The notes under the pieces are model-generated. The model ran no database searches and was not told where the DNA came from. It saw only the letters and a program-made list of their open reading frames with translations. From positions 101,708,278 to 101,772,277 of the forward strand of contig CP136069.1 in NCBI GenBank assembly GCA_032622095.1: 64,000 nucleotides of DNA. The letters run 5' to 3'. Made by a program: the position numbers and the translations under genes. This document shows, piece after piece, positions 24,463 through 35,446 of the stretch. The DNA is from Siphonodentalium dalli. Taxonomy: Eukaryota; Mollusca; Scaphopoda; Gadilida; Siphonodentaliidae. Each line of letters begins with the position of its first letter. Position 1 is the first letter of the stretch.

Positions 24463-25090
24463 GAAATAGTGAGAAACTTGAATCAATTAAAAAAGCAAAA
24501 AATAGAAATTCTCGGGAATGCCTTAACACCATGCAAGATTTTTTACCCAATTATTCTTAGACAATATGCTGAAACACCTTCCCACATACAAAAAAAATGG
24601 TCTAATAGACTTGGAATAGCTTTATGTGATTTGGATTGGAAACAAAATTAATCAAGACATACTTTATACAAATTCAAAATTATTCAAGTGTAAACAGTCA
24701 GAAACAGAATTATGCTCTTTTTGTGGGAACACGAAAGAAACAATTATACATCTCTTTTGGGATTGCCCCATTTCAAAATCAGTTCTACTTCAACTCCAAC
24801 ATAAGTTAAAAGAAAAGTGTGATATTACATTCGAATTAAAACCAGAGTATACTGTCCTAGGTATGCATGGAGATATACATCCCAATGATACCCTTGATAT
24901 CTGTACAATGCTGTATAGAAAATGTATATACTCATGTAAGATGAGGGCTACCAACCAAACTATAAATGGACTTCTTGAATTTTTTAAATATTATAAAAGA
25001 ATTGAAAATCTAAACACATATTCCTTGAATGATAGAAGTAAAAAATATGGGGAAAGATGGGAAGCTCTGGAAGCAATTCTCAGCAATTGA
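24463..25090 (+). pseudogene. LINE reverse-transcriptase C-terminal fragment
   Basis: The first frame (to 24651) encodes NEIVRNLNQLKKQKIEILGN, then TPCKIFYPIILRQYAETPSH and LGIALCDLDWK. Reading then shifts to the frame starting near 24626, which encodes ETELCSFCGNTKETIIHLFW and DCPISKS and stops at 25088-25090. The CX2CX8HX4C zinc knuckle and the LDWK motif are typical of the region after the reverse transcriptase of L1-type LINEs. Some sequence between the two motifs appears missing. No RT or endonuclease catalytic part remains, so it is dead on arrival. Confidence 0.85.
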
Positions 25091-25442
25091 AAACAAGGCA
25101 ATATCTACTTCTCAGTGAAGCTATTACTCAAACATGCTCATAATATGGATTTAATAACTTCCCCCCACGACAGTTCAGAAATAAGTGATCATAAGTATCC
25201 ACGTTTCACAAATACACTGATTATCCACAAAAAAAAAAAATTACGTGTTTTATATTTTGTTACTTTATATCTACAAATTACATTTAATTATATATACATG
25301 TATGTTCATATATACCTAAAAATATTTGAAAATATTATACAATACTGAATAAGACTAATGTCACATGATGAAATTTAAAAAATGATCTGAATAAAAAAAT
25401 ATTAAAATAAAAAAATATTAAAAAAAAAGAAAGAAAAAAAAA
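24463..25442 (+). mobile_element. 5'-truncated LINE (L1-like), 3' end
   Basis: A 15-base duplication AGTATTCTGTTTAAC at 24448-24462 and 25443-25457 exactly brackets this insertion, and its 3' end is A-rich (25390-25442), as expected from target-primed reverse transcription. It carries only the C-terminal part of a LINE ORF2. The target lies within the 23158-26991 element, so the LINE arrived later. Confidence 0.92.
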
Positions 25443-26991
25443 AGTATTCTGTTTAACCCCCGCCGAACTCCCGTTGCAGCCGGATTTTTTATGACATATT
25501 GCTACTGACTTTTGGTACATGTATGAATCAAACAGATCATCTGCGAGGGGAATGGGTCCGTGGGACGGACCCGCAGCCGGCCTGGCGGAAACCCTGGATC
25601 AGCAGACATGCTTTCACAGTTTAAGTTTCGATTTCAGTAATTAACTACCGGTACGGAAGTGAATTAGACCAAAAAAAAAAACATCTCTGTTTTCGATAAC
25701 ATGGGGAAAACATGTATTAAAGAGTTTTTTAATATCACACATATACTTACAGAGGTATATCATTTTCCTTGAAGCAGGTGTACAGGTATATATCAGTTCA
25801 CTTGTTCCAATAAAGTTTCAGAGACAACTTCCAATGTATATATTGTCTGCCGGCACTTGAATGTGCTCCAGTGTGAAGATTCAATGTATTATTAGGCTAA
25901 TATTCCTCTTGCACATTTATCTCTCTGGTGCAGGTTGGGCTTGAGGTTAAATACACATTTTATGCCATTCTATTCATTTCTTCCTACGCAATTTTCTAGC
26001 CGTTGGTGTTGAAAGAGAGATCGTTTTAAGGAATAAATAATTGCCCATTCAATCAAACCTATTGTATTTTCATCCCCTCTTATTTCTCTTCATGGATGAT
26101 CATTATTTTTCAGTGACAACTTGTCCATTTTACCAAATCACTAAATTGTATTGTGGTTTAAAGTCACCTATTTCCGACCTATTTCGTTTCAATCCCAGAA
26201 AGTTTTAATTAGCAGAATTTATTACCTGCTAACTTTAAGTGCAATTAACAGCAAGTTATTGCATATTCCTTACAGTACATGTATGAATGCACAACATATA
26301 TCAGAAATGCGTGTGTCCATGCAGTGTGAGTTGTTACTATTGTACCCGTATTTTCTACTTGGTCAGTAACATCAAAGAGCCTGCCGTAAACAGTTAAACT
26401 AAGTTGATTCGCGTGACCGTTGATTCGCGTGACCGGCACGTGTTTGGTTGGCGACACAGCGACCAAGTTATATAGTGTGTCATTCATAACAGACAGTTGT
26501 TTAAACTCGGGTTTCTGCATGTGAATGCTCAATGATGCCCTGCCGGTATAATACATTGTAATTTTTAAAATACACAGCCCACAAAAGACGGGGGGATTTT
26601 CGAAGTGACTCGCCAGGGTATAGTTTGAATTACGCCACGATATTCACTGCGCAGCATGGCCGACCGGGCTGTCTTATTTATATCTTGAATGCGCGATCGC
26701 ATACACCGGCCTACAGAATGATGCGTCATTTGTGTATGCGATGGGTGTTTAGTTCTGCTGTTGAAGTAGGAATCCGGACTCAGCAGATGTCGCCATTCGC
26801 TACACGATACATAAAAAACATTGAACGTGCGCCTGAATGAGAATCCAATGCCATAATAAGTCACATATCTAACAGATAACTGTCGGTAATTACTAGATAT
26901 GCAATAGATCAAGAATTAATTTGTTTTTTTTTGCGAATTTCCTTAAAATTCGGCGGGTTCGTAAACCAAGCAATTAAATTGCTGTCGCCTG

Positions 26992-27362
26992 ACCCCATAA
27001 AAAAAATCTGAATTGCAGTCAAACAAGAACATTCCATGCTAAATAAGCAAACTAGTTCTTGGCTCTAGCAAACATATTTTAAGAATTACTATGTGGTGAA
27101 ATAGTTATGTCTCTGGCTCTGCCCTTATTCGACTTTGTGATCCCATTTTCACAAATCTGTCATCCAAGGTAATTTCATACCAAATATAAGCAAAATAGGC
27201 CATATGATTCTTGCATAGAAGACATATCATGAATTACTATGGAGAGAAAGAGTAATGTAGCTGGCCTTGCACCTACTTGACTTGGTGACCCTGATTTAAC
27301 AAATCTGAATCACACATCACCAAAGGAGCCTCAATATTAAATATGAGCTAAATAGAGCTGGT
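26992..27362 (+). mobile_element. F2 element copy B, right part
   Basis: Continues copy B after the 23158-26991 insertion: TCAAACAAGAACATTCCATG, GAATTACTATGTGGTG, CTGCCCTTATTCGACTTTGT match copy C at 44219-44345. It stops at GAGCTGGTG, where copy C (45600-45608) continues into GCTTCTTTC, so another event broke the copy at about 27363. Confidence 0.7.
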
Positions 27363-28440
27363 GAGACAAACACCACGTACTCATTCGAGGTAGGAAATTC
27401 CACTTAGCTATCTCACATGACTTCATATAGGCGCACTGGATTAGTGGGGGAGAAAGAACGATCTATTTGGTAACTTACCCTACATGTTGGACACGGCGGT
27501 CGCGGATTATTGTTAACTATTTGGGGAAAATGCGGGCGATACAGGCCTTTTATACAACGATTCGAAATATCCCAAATCACACGACCACTTTCGAATCGAA
27601 TCGAATCGGGTAGCAAGATTCGAAATCGAATCTTCGTCGGGCCCCAATTCGCGGTAACCCACGGTATATGACCGCGATCGTGTTGGAAGTCCACCGCGGT
27701 AATCTAGTCCATTATCGGCGTGCACTGCATTTCTCGTGTCAACCGCGATAGAAATATCTGCTGATAAGAATATTTTTTCACTGTTGTTTTTGAAGACACA
27801 AGGCTTTGCAAGATACAACGGAAATTTTCGATCAGTCTTGTTCAATTTTTCCTATAATTTGCCTTAATATATGAAGAAACTGATGCTTCCATTCATTACT
27901 CATGTGAAATAAATTTATTTTACAGTATTAACGTCTTCAATCATTACGGTCGACGTCCCCCGCGTGATTCATTTGGAGTCGCCGATTACTGGCGTACGCC
28001 ACGTGCAAATAGTTAATAATGTGCTGGGATCAATATTCAGACATACTACCAAGTCTACTAGTACGTAACCCAACAGGAATATTCGGATAGCAGAGTTTTT
28101 AGCGGAATTTTGCAGAATAAACGCGACCACAGGTAAGCCAATGAGACAGAGAATCTGCAAATTCAATTCCAAATACATGTATGACGACACAAGCTACTCC
28201 AAGGCGATAATAAAATCAGAGATAAAGAACTAAACACCACCTCACAGTGTCTTTATTTTATTCTCTGCCCCAAATGTTTAAGAAAATATTTATTAGTATT
28301 TGAAAACTCGACACATATAAGCACGATAGCAGGTCACGATGTACTGTAAACAGTGCGCGTCCTTGACCTGACTCACTGCATGGGTGGCACGTGCATGATA
28401 GACCCACATTCAATGACTGCAGCTGCCTGTTTGTGATATA
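27363..28440. mobile_element. Mixed hAT-like end fragments
   Basis: 27590-27643 reads TTTCGAATCGAATCGAATCG and ends CGAATCTTCGTCGGGCCCCA, resembling the right terminus of the hAT copies at 3783 and 45508. 27650-27715 holds CGCGGT / ACCGCGG units like those at 28915-29430. 28360-28432 matches the interior of element B at 18960-19045. No complete element or target duplication could be resolved. No gene. Confidence 0.4.
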
Positions 28441-29010
28441 TTAAAAATTAGATAAATTAATAGAGAATATAATTACAACAATCATTACTGAATTTCATGT
28501 TTATAATTTAGAAAATGCTGATCGAGTCAGCTCACTTACTAGTATGTATTAATGACACATAGGCATACCTGCTTTAGTTTCCAACTAATATATGTATACC
28601 GGTATATACTTATATAAATGATGTTACCTGCATTTCTGCAAACGAATTCAACATTTGAGGGTTTAGCAACTGGTACCGAAATTATGATGTCCCATTAGTT
28701 AACACATTTACTGTATACTACTAACAAATACAACTGTACAACGGCATTGTAACAAAAGGTTATCACCACATCGATTACCATGGCACTGGTGATTGCCGTG
28801 GATAATTTTGAGGTCTGTTCTATTATAGTTAAATCATGATTAGGTGCACATAACACAATGCAGTTTTCCATCGCCAGCTCTTCCAGTCAAGAAGTTATTA
28901 GTCATGAAATTCATTACCGCGGGTCACTGCGGTACCCATAACTCGAATATCGCGGTTTCAGTACTGCGGCTAACAGTCTGACCGTGGTATTTCACCGCGG
29001 ACGTACCGCA

Positions 29011-29284
29011 TGTCAACCTTATTAAGGAGGGTCGATTAATTAGAGCATAGCTGTACTCTGATTGGAGGCGAGGTGAGCAGAATAATTACTCAAACCTAGT
29101 CAGGTTAACTACAGCTATCAATTCTTAGTATGGCGATACGGTGAAAAGACATCAGGTCAATTGATAAAAATTATTTCCGTTGACCAATTACATATTTAAG
29201 CTTAAATAAGCGATAAAACGACTCTATCCAAATCATAATTACAGCTGTGCTCTAATTAATCGACCCTCCTTAATGAGGTTGACA
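29011..29284. mobile_element. MITE with 44-bp inverted repeats at the palindrome centre
   Basis: Begins TGTCAACCTTATTAAGGAGG and ends CCTCCTTAATGAGGTTGACA; about 44 terminal bases pair with about three mismatches, including GTCGATTAATTAGAGCA. Length 274. No coding capacity. Because the surrounding sequence is itself palindromic, a target duplication cannot be read with confidence. Confidence 0.75.
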
Positions 29285-29814
29285 AGCGGTATTACTGCGA
29301 TGTAATACCGCGGTCAGCCGCGGTACAGAAACCGCGAAATACCGAATGGTCGCGGTTGAGTTTTGGTGACCTGCAATAGCGCACCTCATGACCGCGGTGA
29401 CACGTGGTAGCGATCGAGGTGACATGCGGTAGCGCACTTCACGACCATGGTTGTCTTACGCTGCAACGAACTTCATGACTAATAACTTCTTGACTGGTTG
29501 ATCTGGCGAAGGAAATCAGCACTGCCACGGTAATAGATGTGGTGATCACCTTTTGTTACAATGCCGTGGTAAGGGTGTATTTGTTAGTATACAGTAATCG
29601 TGTAACTAACAGGACATCGTAATTTTCGTACCAGTCAGGCAGCCCTCAAATGGTGAATAATGTTAGTGATGCACATTGTAAAAATGCAGGTAATGTCATA
29701 TACATACTTATATATACATGTATATATGATAGGCCTACATGTAGGTGGTATTCATACATACTAGTAAGTGACCTGAGTAGATCGGCAATTTGTATGTAGT
29801 TTGTGTCGTCATAT

Positions 29815-30180
29815 TGAACCGGATAGACGGTATCCCAACAGCAAATAATAGCTGCAATACACGCAAGTATAAATTGTACATATACATTTGCCGATCGCAA
29901 GTGGGCTCCATTTGAGCGAAGGACTCTTTATTTATAGATAAAAACGACCTTAGATCACTTCAGAAAAAAAAAATTCTCGCGAAAATTCCCTCGACATTTT
30001 TCCTCTTCAAATGTCATTTTAACACATATACAGCATATGTCGGAAATCCAACTATATCGCAACGGAAAGGTCGTTATGTGTGCAACATATATTGACATTA
30101 ACTTGGCTCGGGTGTATTCACAATCTGAGAGTAGAGATTATCTATTTGGACAACCCACTCGTCATTCTCTGTATGGTAGC
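29815..30180 (+). repeat. Inverted repeat arm, partner at 32400-32760
   Basis: GATCGCAAGTGGGCTCCATT, GAGCGAAGGACTCTTTAT, CATATGTCGGAAATCC and TATATCGCAACGGAAAGG occur here and in reverse complement at 32400-32735. A shorter direct copy lies at 30828-31000. The copies are diverged by scattered substitutions. Confidence 0.8.
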
Positions 30181-30827
30181 GGTTGAGTTTTGGTGACCTG
30201 CAATAGCGCACCTCATGACCGCGGTGATACGTGGTAGCGACAGCGGTGACATGCGCATATCACTGAATATCATGTGCATTTAACTATAATAAAACAGACC
30301 TCAAAATTAGCCGCGGTGATCAGCACTGCCACGGTAATAGATGTGGTGATCACCTTTTGTTACAATGCCGTGGTACGGTTGTATTTGTAAGTAGTATACA
30401 GTAATCGAGTAACTAACAGGACATCGTAATTTCCATACCAGTCAGGCAGCCCTCAAATGGTGAATAATGTTAGTGATATACATTGCAGAAATGCAGGTAA
30501 CATATATATAATTATATATACATGTATATATGATAGGCCTAGGTGGCATTCATACATACTAGTAAGTGAGCTGACTTGATCAGCAATTTCAAAATTCAAA
30601 ATATGAAATTCATGAATGATTATGTGATAATTAAATTCTGTATTATTTTATATAATTATTTATATAGATCACTAACAGAGTGATGCTATTTTTAAAATTC
30701 ATAAAAGCTTCAGATTTGATAAAATAGTACGTTGATATGCATTCACATTCCATATATAGACGTCATGCAATAAACAACCGAAAACGCACTTGGGGGTGCA
30801 CCGTGTGTTACAAATGGAAACCCCGGG

Positions 30828-31000
30828 AATGTCATTTTAACACATATACAGCATATGTCGGAAATCCAACTATATCGCAACGGAAAGGTCGTTATGCGTG
30901 CAACATATATTGACATTAACTTGGCTCAGGTGTATTAACAATCTGAGAGTAAAGACTATCTATTTGACAACCCACTCGTCATTCTCTGCACGCCTAGTTG
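30828..31000 (+). repeat. Direct copy of the 29815-30180 repeat (part)
   Basis: TGTCATTTTAACACATATAC, TATATCGCAACGGAAAGG and CAACCCACTCGTCATTCTCT follow in the same order as at 30011-30170. Confidence 0.8.
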
Positions 31001-31252
31001 TGTACAACGTTGTACATAAATCGTACAGGAATGATATGTTCCTTTTGACCCATTTAAACATAACTATATCTTCGAAATGTCATGCCATTGAACTTATAGA
31101 CTCTGTCTGAATCAATCAAGGTATTCTTATTAACATTTAGCGACTTTTATTCGACTCCGCAAGTAACAAACTGTATATGGGGGTGGGGGCTATATGTTAT
31201 ATTTTGTGATGAAATTGTGTATACATGGGAATTTACTAATAAAACATACAGG

Positions 31253-31453
31253 TCATATGTGCACCATCACCTTATATTTATGGTGATGTGACGAAGGGGT
31301 CGTGACTGCGAGTGCCTCCTTGGGTATCACTAAATGAATATCGACTGGCCAGTCCCGAAAAGTCCTAGCTTCGAGTTGCACCTCTTGAGTTGGAATTTTA
31401 CGGCAGAGACTCACGGACAAATGATTGGAGAAAATTAACCCCACCCTGCCCAT
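31253..31453 (-). pseudogene. Possible BIR-domain (IAP-like) fragment
   Basis: The minus-strand frame includes EVQLEARTFRDWPVDIHLVI followed by PKEALAVTT. The N-terminal part of a BIR zinc-binding domain in inhibitor-of-apoptosis proteins reads like E..RLRTF.NWPV....TPEALA.AGF; the resemblance stops at EALA, and no AGFYY, CxxC or downstream His/Cys follows. IAP genes are strongly expanded in bivalves, so a dead fragment or isolated exon piece is plausible. The match is short and could be chance. No splice context was established. Confidence 0.25.
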
Positions 31454-31494
31454 TGGTAGTTGGATTTAGATTCATGTAGAAAACCCAAAACAGT

Positions 31495-31522
31495 GGGGGG
31501 GGGGGGGGGGGGGGGGGGGGGG
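31495..31522. repeat. Poly-G tract (28)
   Basis: Longest homopolymer in the window, followed by TAGATAGCGCTCGCGC. Length likely unstable and uncertain. Confidence 0.95.
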
Positions 31523-32399
31523 TAGATAGCGCTCGCGCATTAAAAAGTCCCTGGATACAGGACTATATTTGCCCACATTTTAGTGTCTCCAATAAAACCA
31601 TATATGTCCACATAAGTAATCTTGGCTAAGATATGTGTGGATAAGCATATTGTGTCACAACTGGGACGACAATATCGCAATTGTCAATGTTCGTTAACTG
31701 GGGAGATAGACTGTATTTTACAGTTCACTGTGCCTAAATATGTCTTCTGATCATAATATCGATCTGAAAAAGTGTGTTATGTACGGAAGTACCCCGTTAA
31801 GAGAGATGTCATGCGATGGTGATTTTGGTTGTACATGCATATCTCCGTTTCCTGTCGCTTAATCAACAAATCACCCCAAGTGCTGATAACGAACATTCAA
31901 GATCTGAGGTTTTATGTTTTTCAATAAGTTTAATTCTACATTATTATATTATGTTTACATAATTCTATTTGAAATGGTTTTGGTACTTATATTGAAAAGA
32001 GAGTTTCATCTCTTGAGTCACCGGAAAACAAGAAGTAATATGCACGATATGTATATACATGTAGAGCAGAAGTATTCAATTACGTACATTGCTTTTCGAT
32101 GAACTACATGTACATCATTTAATTCAATGTGATAACACATTTTAAAATAGATTTCAAATAAACAAAGATTTCAGCACGGTATCTATTGATACATATAGTT
32201 ACGTTCGGTGGTTGAACATATATAAACACATTTTGTTGAGAAAACAGATGTGGAAGGGAACAGTGGCTTCATCGTGTGACTGAAGGTTAATAATGACAAT
32301 CAGGAGGTGGAATATGGAAACCTAATTCATGGTTTCGTCTTTGCACACAAATCCCATCATCACAACTTGACATACATATTTTTGACAACTAGTGATCAG

Positions 32400-32760
32400 C
32401 AACTTAAACAACTACATGTAGGAGTACAGATAATGACAATGTGGGGTGTCCAAATAAATAGTCTCTACTTTCAGATTGTGAATACACTTGAGCCAAGGCA
32501 ATGTCAATATATGTTGCATACACAACGGCCTTTCCGTTGCGATATAGTGGGATTTCCGACAGATGTTGTATATGTGTTAAAATGACATTTGAAAAGGGAA
32601 TTTTTGCGAGAAAATTATTTTCTGAAGTGATCAAAGGCCGTTTATCTATAGAAAAAGAGTCCTTCGCTCAAATGGAGCCCACTTGCGATCGGCAAATTAT
32701 GTGTATGTACAATTTATACTGACGTTTATTGCTGTTGGGGAAACAGTCTATCCGGTCTAA
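32400..32760 (-). repeat. Inverted repeat arm, partner at 29815-30180
   Basis: Reverse complement of the 29815-30180 arm (CCTTTCCGTTGCGATATA, AATGGAGCCCACTTGCGATC), extending through the TGCTGTTGGGGAAACAGTCT region that pairs with GGTATCCCAACAGCA at 29830. The roughly 2.2 kb between the arms could form the body of a foldback element. Confidence 0.8.
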
Positions 32761-32944
32761 TAACTTGTTTTTATGGTGTTGTTTTGATTCTTCTGTAGTA
32801 TTTATGTTCTAAAAATAGAATTTTTCGTCTTGGCGAAAGCAACTTCCGATTATATGTTTGTACGGTTTAGCCCCTGTGCTGGTGTGGGCATACCAATAAC
32901 ACATGGCTGAGATCTTTGGGCAGATGGATAAAAGAAATCAGCAT

Positions 32945-33240
32945 TTTCAGATAAATAAAGATGAATGACTCCAGAATGGAAAACCTGAACAAAACTATTG
33001 AACACTCCATTGACTGTGCTTATAGTGGAGAACAACCATATCAAATTTCATGGAGATATCTGCTCAGACGGACAAAACACAAACATTGCTAGATATAAAA
33101 CAAAGATGATTAACTCTAGGGAAAACAGGAAAACCTGAACAAAACGATTGAACACTCCATTGAATGTCCTCATAGTAGTGAACAGCCATATCAATTTATT
33201 TTAGATCGGACAACTGGTGGTCTAGATATCTGCTCCGATT
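32945..33240 (+). repeat. Two-copy tandem repeat
   Basis: GGAAAACCTGAACAAAACTA, TGAACACTCCATTGA, CATATCAA and GATATCTGCTC occur in order twice, the second from about 33100. Module-like in structure, with a CAGACGGACAAAACACAAAC phrase after the first unit, recalling the F-family spacers. Confidence 0.7.
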
Positions 33241-33480
33241 GATTGATTTATTAGCAAAAGTGCATACATTATACACATATTATCAAAATATGTGTCCTAG
33301 TCATTCAGACCATGTACCTCGCCAGTACCAAATCGGCAGGAAATTGTGACCTATATCACAAGTAAGAGTACTAAATATATAGTCAAACTAGCGTTGATAG
33401 AAATTTCAACTCGGTAGTTTTACTCATATAAACGCTGTCTAAATATTGTATATTATTATTGGCAGTTTTATCCTTCCATA

Positions 33481-33831
33481 GAGGATTCATTTGACGTTGC
33501 AATAAGAGCAAGCGATGCAGAGATGTCAAAACTACGGAACCCCATCAAACGTCTTCACATCACAAAATTGGTGATTATCGGTGCATCTGCATTATTGGTG
33601 TCCATGTTTACACTCCTCTGGTCACAGAAATGACGGCAGTTCCGACTGGACCGTATGCAGCTGACAATTATGAACGCTATCTCGGCTATTCTGCAGACAA
33701 TGTTTGCAGATTTCGACACATGTCTGGGTGGGCATATACAGGCCAATAATGTTTTAGCTAAAATTTGGAGCTTTAGTGATATTTCGTTTACAAACATCGG
33801 CACCAAAACAGAAACAGTACTGTATGTGTGA
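33481..33831 (+). other. Candidate interrupted reading frame with a membrane-like segment
   Basis: In one plus frame 50 codons run to a TGA at 33631-33633 and include DVAIRASDAEMSKLRNPIKR then KLVIIGASALLVSMFTLLW, a plausible membrane helix after basic residues. The same frame continues past the stop for about 65 codons to TGA at 33829. I do not recognise a family. It may be chance in AT-rich sequence; the opposite strand is also open here (33555-33839). Confidence 0.15.
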
Positions 33832-33990
33832 GTGGGCATTGGAGACCTATATATATTATTCTAAACGAAATATCTTCATTAACTGCCAAGCACTGATATT
33901 TGTTATATTCGCAATCTAGGCCGGCAGCCGTCCTGCAAGACTACATTAGCTATGTATATCGTGATCCGTATACTCTTGGGCTCCAAATAA

Positions 33991-35087
33991 CAGGGTTCTT
34001 GCAGCTATTTTCATATGAAGAATGGTTTTCAAGGAGTATTCGGGGTCAAAATTCAAGGGTTTTCAAGGAGTTATAAATATGCTAAAAATTCATGGGTTTT
34101 CAAGAACCTGCGGGGCGGAAAGCCTGTAACCTGGAAAAAGTAGGGTTCTGTGTTAACAGTATTTATTCAACATGTGGGCATGAGACACATGTATTCAATG
34201 GATAACAACCAATGAATACATATTGTTGTATACAGAGGAACACAAGCCATAATGTTAACAATCCTCTTATGTGATGCACATCTAATTACTGGTTTTTCAT
34301 TAGCCATAAATCACAGTAAAGGTAGTTTTAGTATCAATGGTAGTCAGTCATTGATTGAATTAAACTTATCCACACAAGGGTGTGAAATTAATACAAAACA
34401 CAACTTGCATCATAATCTACAATCTTTTATCAAACTCTTTGCGGAAGGCACATATTCATAATTCACTCCAGCTCCGCTATCGTGAAATATATCTTGCACT
34501 GCCCACAACTCATTCGATAAAAGATTCTCGAATAGGATGCGTGTTGCGTTCTGTCTCTATGTGATAGAGTCCCATGTTTAGAAATGGTTCTGGTTGGAAC
34601 CACCATCTTCAATTATCATTGTTAATTTGAGCTATATAGTATAGATTTCATCAATAAAGTTCGAGCATTGGTAACGCGCTGTTTTTTCAGCCGACTTTGG
34701 ATATGTTACGCGCAATTTGATTTGTCAATAGCTGGAGGGGATAGTCATTGACCAATCACAATGAGCAATACGTAATTATTCGATCGATTGTTACTACTGT
34801 AAAAAGTGTGAAATTCATAGCGCGAAATAGCCACTATTTACATTCTATGTCAGTTGGTCATAGGTCGTTAGGTCACTGTGTTCCGTATGTTTCAATGCGA
34901 GTTGACATCGTGCGTTCGCATTGCGTTATAACCTGGTGTACACCTTCTATATTGTGTTTATATATTAGGTTCACATTCAAGGGTTATCAAGGGCTGGTAC
35001 TGGAATTCAAGGGTTTCAAGGGCCCTTGAACAATGATTTTTAAATTCAAGGGTATTCAAGGGTTTTCAAGGACCCACGGGAACCCTG
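33991..35087. mobile_element. Probable hAT-like element F with TTCAAGGG arrays
   Basis: Starts CAGGGTTCTTGCAG and ends CACGGGAACCCTG; the outer 8 bases are inverted. AAATAA flanks both sides (33985-33990 and 35088-35093), a possible 6-base duplication. Both ends carry ATTCAAGGGTTTTCAAGG-type units in the same orientation. No transposase frame. Outside it, GGGCTCCAAATAA (33978) and TTATTTGGAGCCC (35426) are inverted, suggesting an older host element. Confidence 0.6.
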
Positions 35088-35390
35088 AAATAAACATGCA
35101 TAGTGCTTATCTGGGTTTGCACATTTATTAATTTTGAGGCTATGAAATTTGAAAGATTTCTATATGATTCTGATATCAAAATGATGAGCTTACTGATAAC
35201 TTTATGCATGTACATATGACATACATGTACATGTGAACATTTAAATATTGAATAAAACACCACTATGTTGACTCCTATACATGACCTGCAATAAAAATAA
35301 TTTCTTTAAACAAAGTTGGTGTTTTGCTCACAGTTCCCCCTGCACGATTATTTGGGTCTGCACTTTTGTTAACTTTCAATGGAATTCCCG

Positions 35391-35403
35391 CCCCCCCCCC
35401 CCC
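35391..35403. repeat. Poly-C tract (13)
   Basis: Uninterrupted C run between two CATTATTTGGG-like fragments. Confidence 0.95.
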
Positions 35404-35446
35404 ACTATTATTTGGGCCTGCAGTTTTATTTGGAGCCCGAGAGTAC

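Larger units (their letters stand above)
23158..26991. mobile_element. TIR element inserted in F2 copy B
   Basis: Bounded by AGGCCACCGCAATGAC..TTGGTTTACGAAC on the left and GTTCGTAAACCAAGC..GCTGTCGCCT on the right, which are imperfect inverted repeats. Comparison with copy C shows that only this segment is extra. The target duplication looks very short (1-2 bases), so the superfamily is unclear. Outside the LINE inserted at 24463-25442 no coding region is recognised. A minus-strand frame at 26565-26912 (115 codons) is unmatched. Confidence 0.65.
28470..30650. repeat. Nested inverted-repeat complex
   Basis: The left arm 28616-29010 is the diverged reverse complement of 29285-29700 (shared: AACGGCATTGTAACAAAAGG, GAAGTTATTAGTCATGAA, ACCTGCATTT). 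A third copy at 30290-30510 has the orientation of the right arm. Outer sequence 28470-28615 pairs with 30520-30650 (GTCAGCTCACTTACTAGTAT). ACCGCGGT-type units line the inner flanks. The centre is the short element at 29011-29284. It looks like repeated foldback insertions or inverted duplications of one family. Confidence 0.75.
31001..32390. other. Unassigned sequence
   Basis: Apart from the possible BIR fragment and a poly-G tract, nothing is recognised. The sequence is AT-rich and the short ORFs (for example 31914-32102) match nothing known. Confidence 0.35.
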
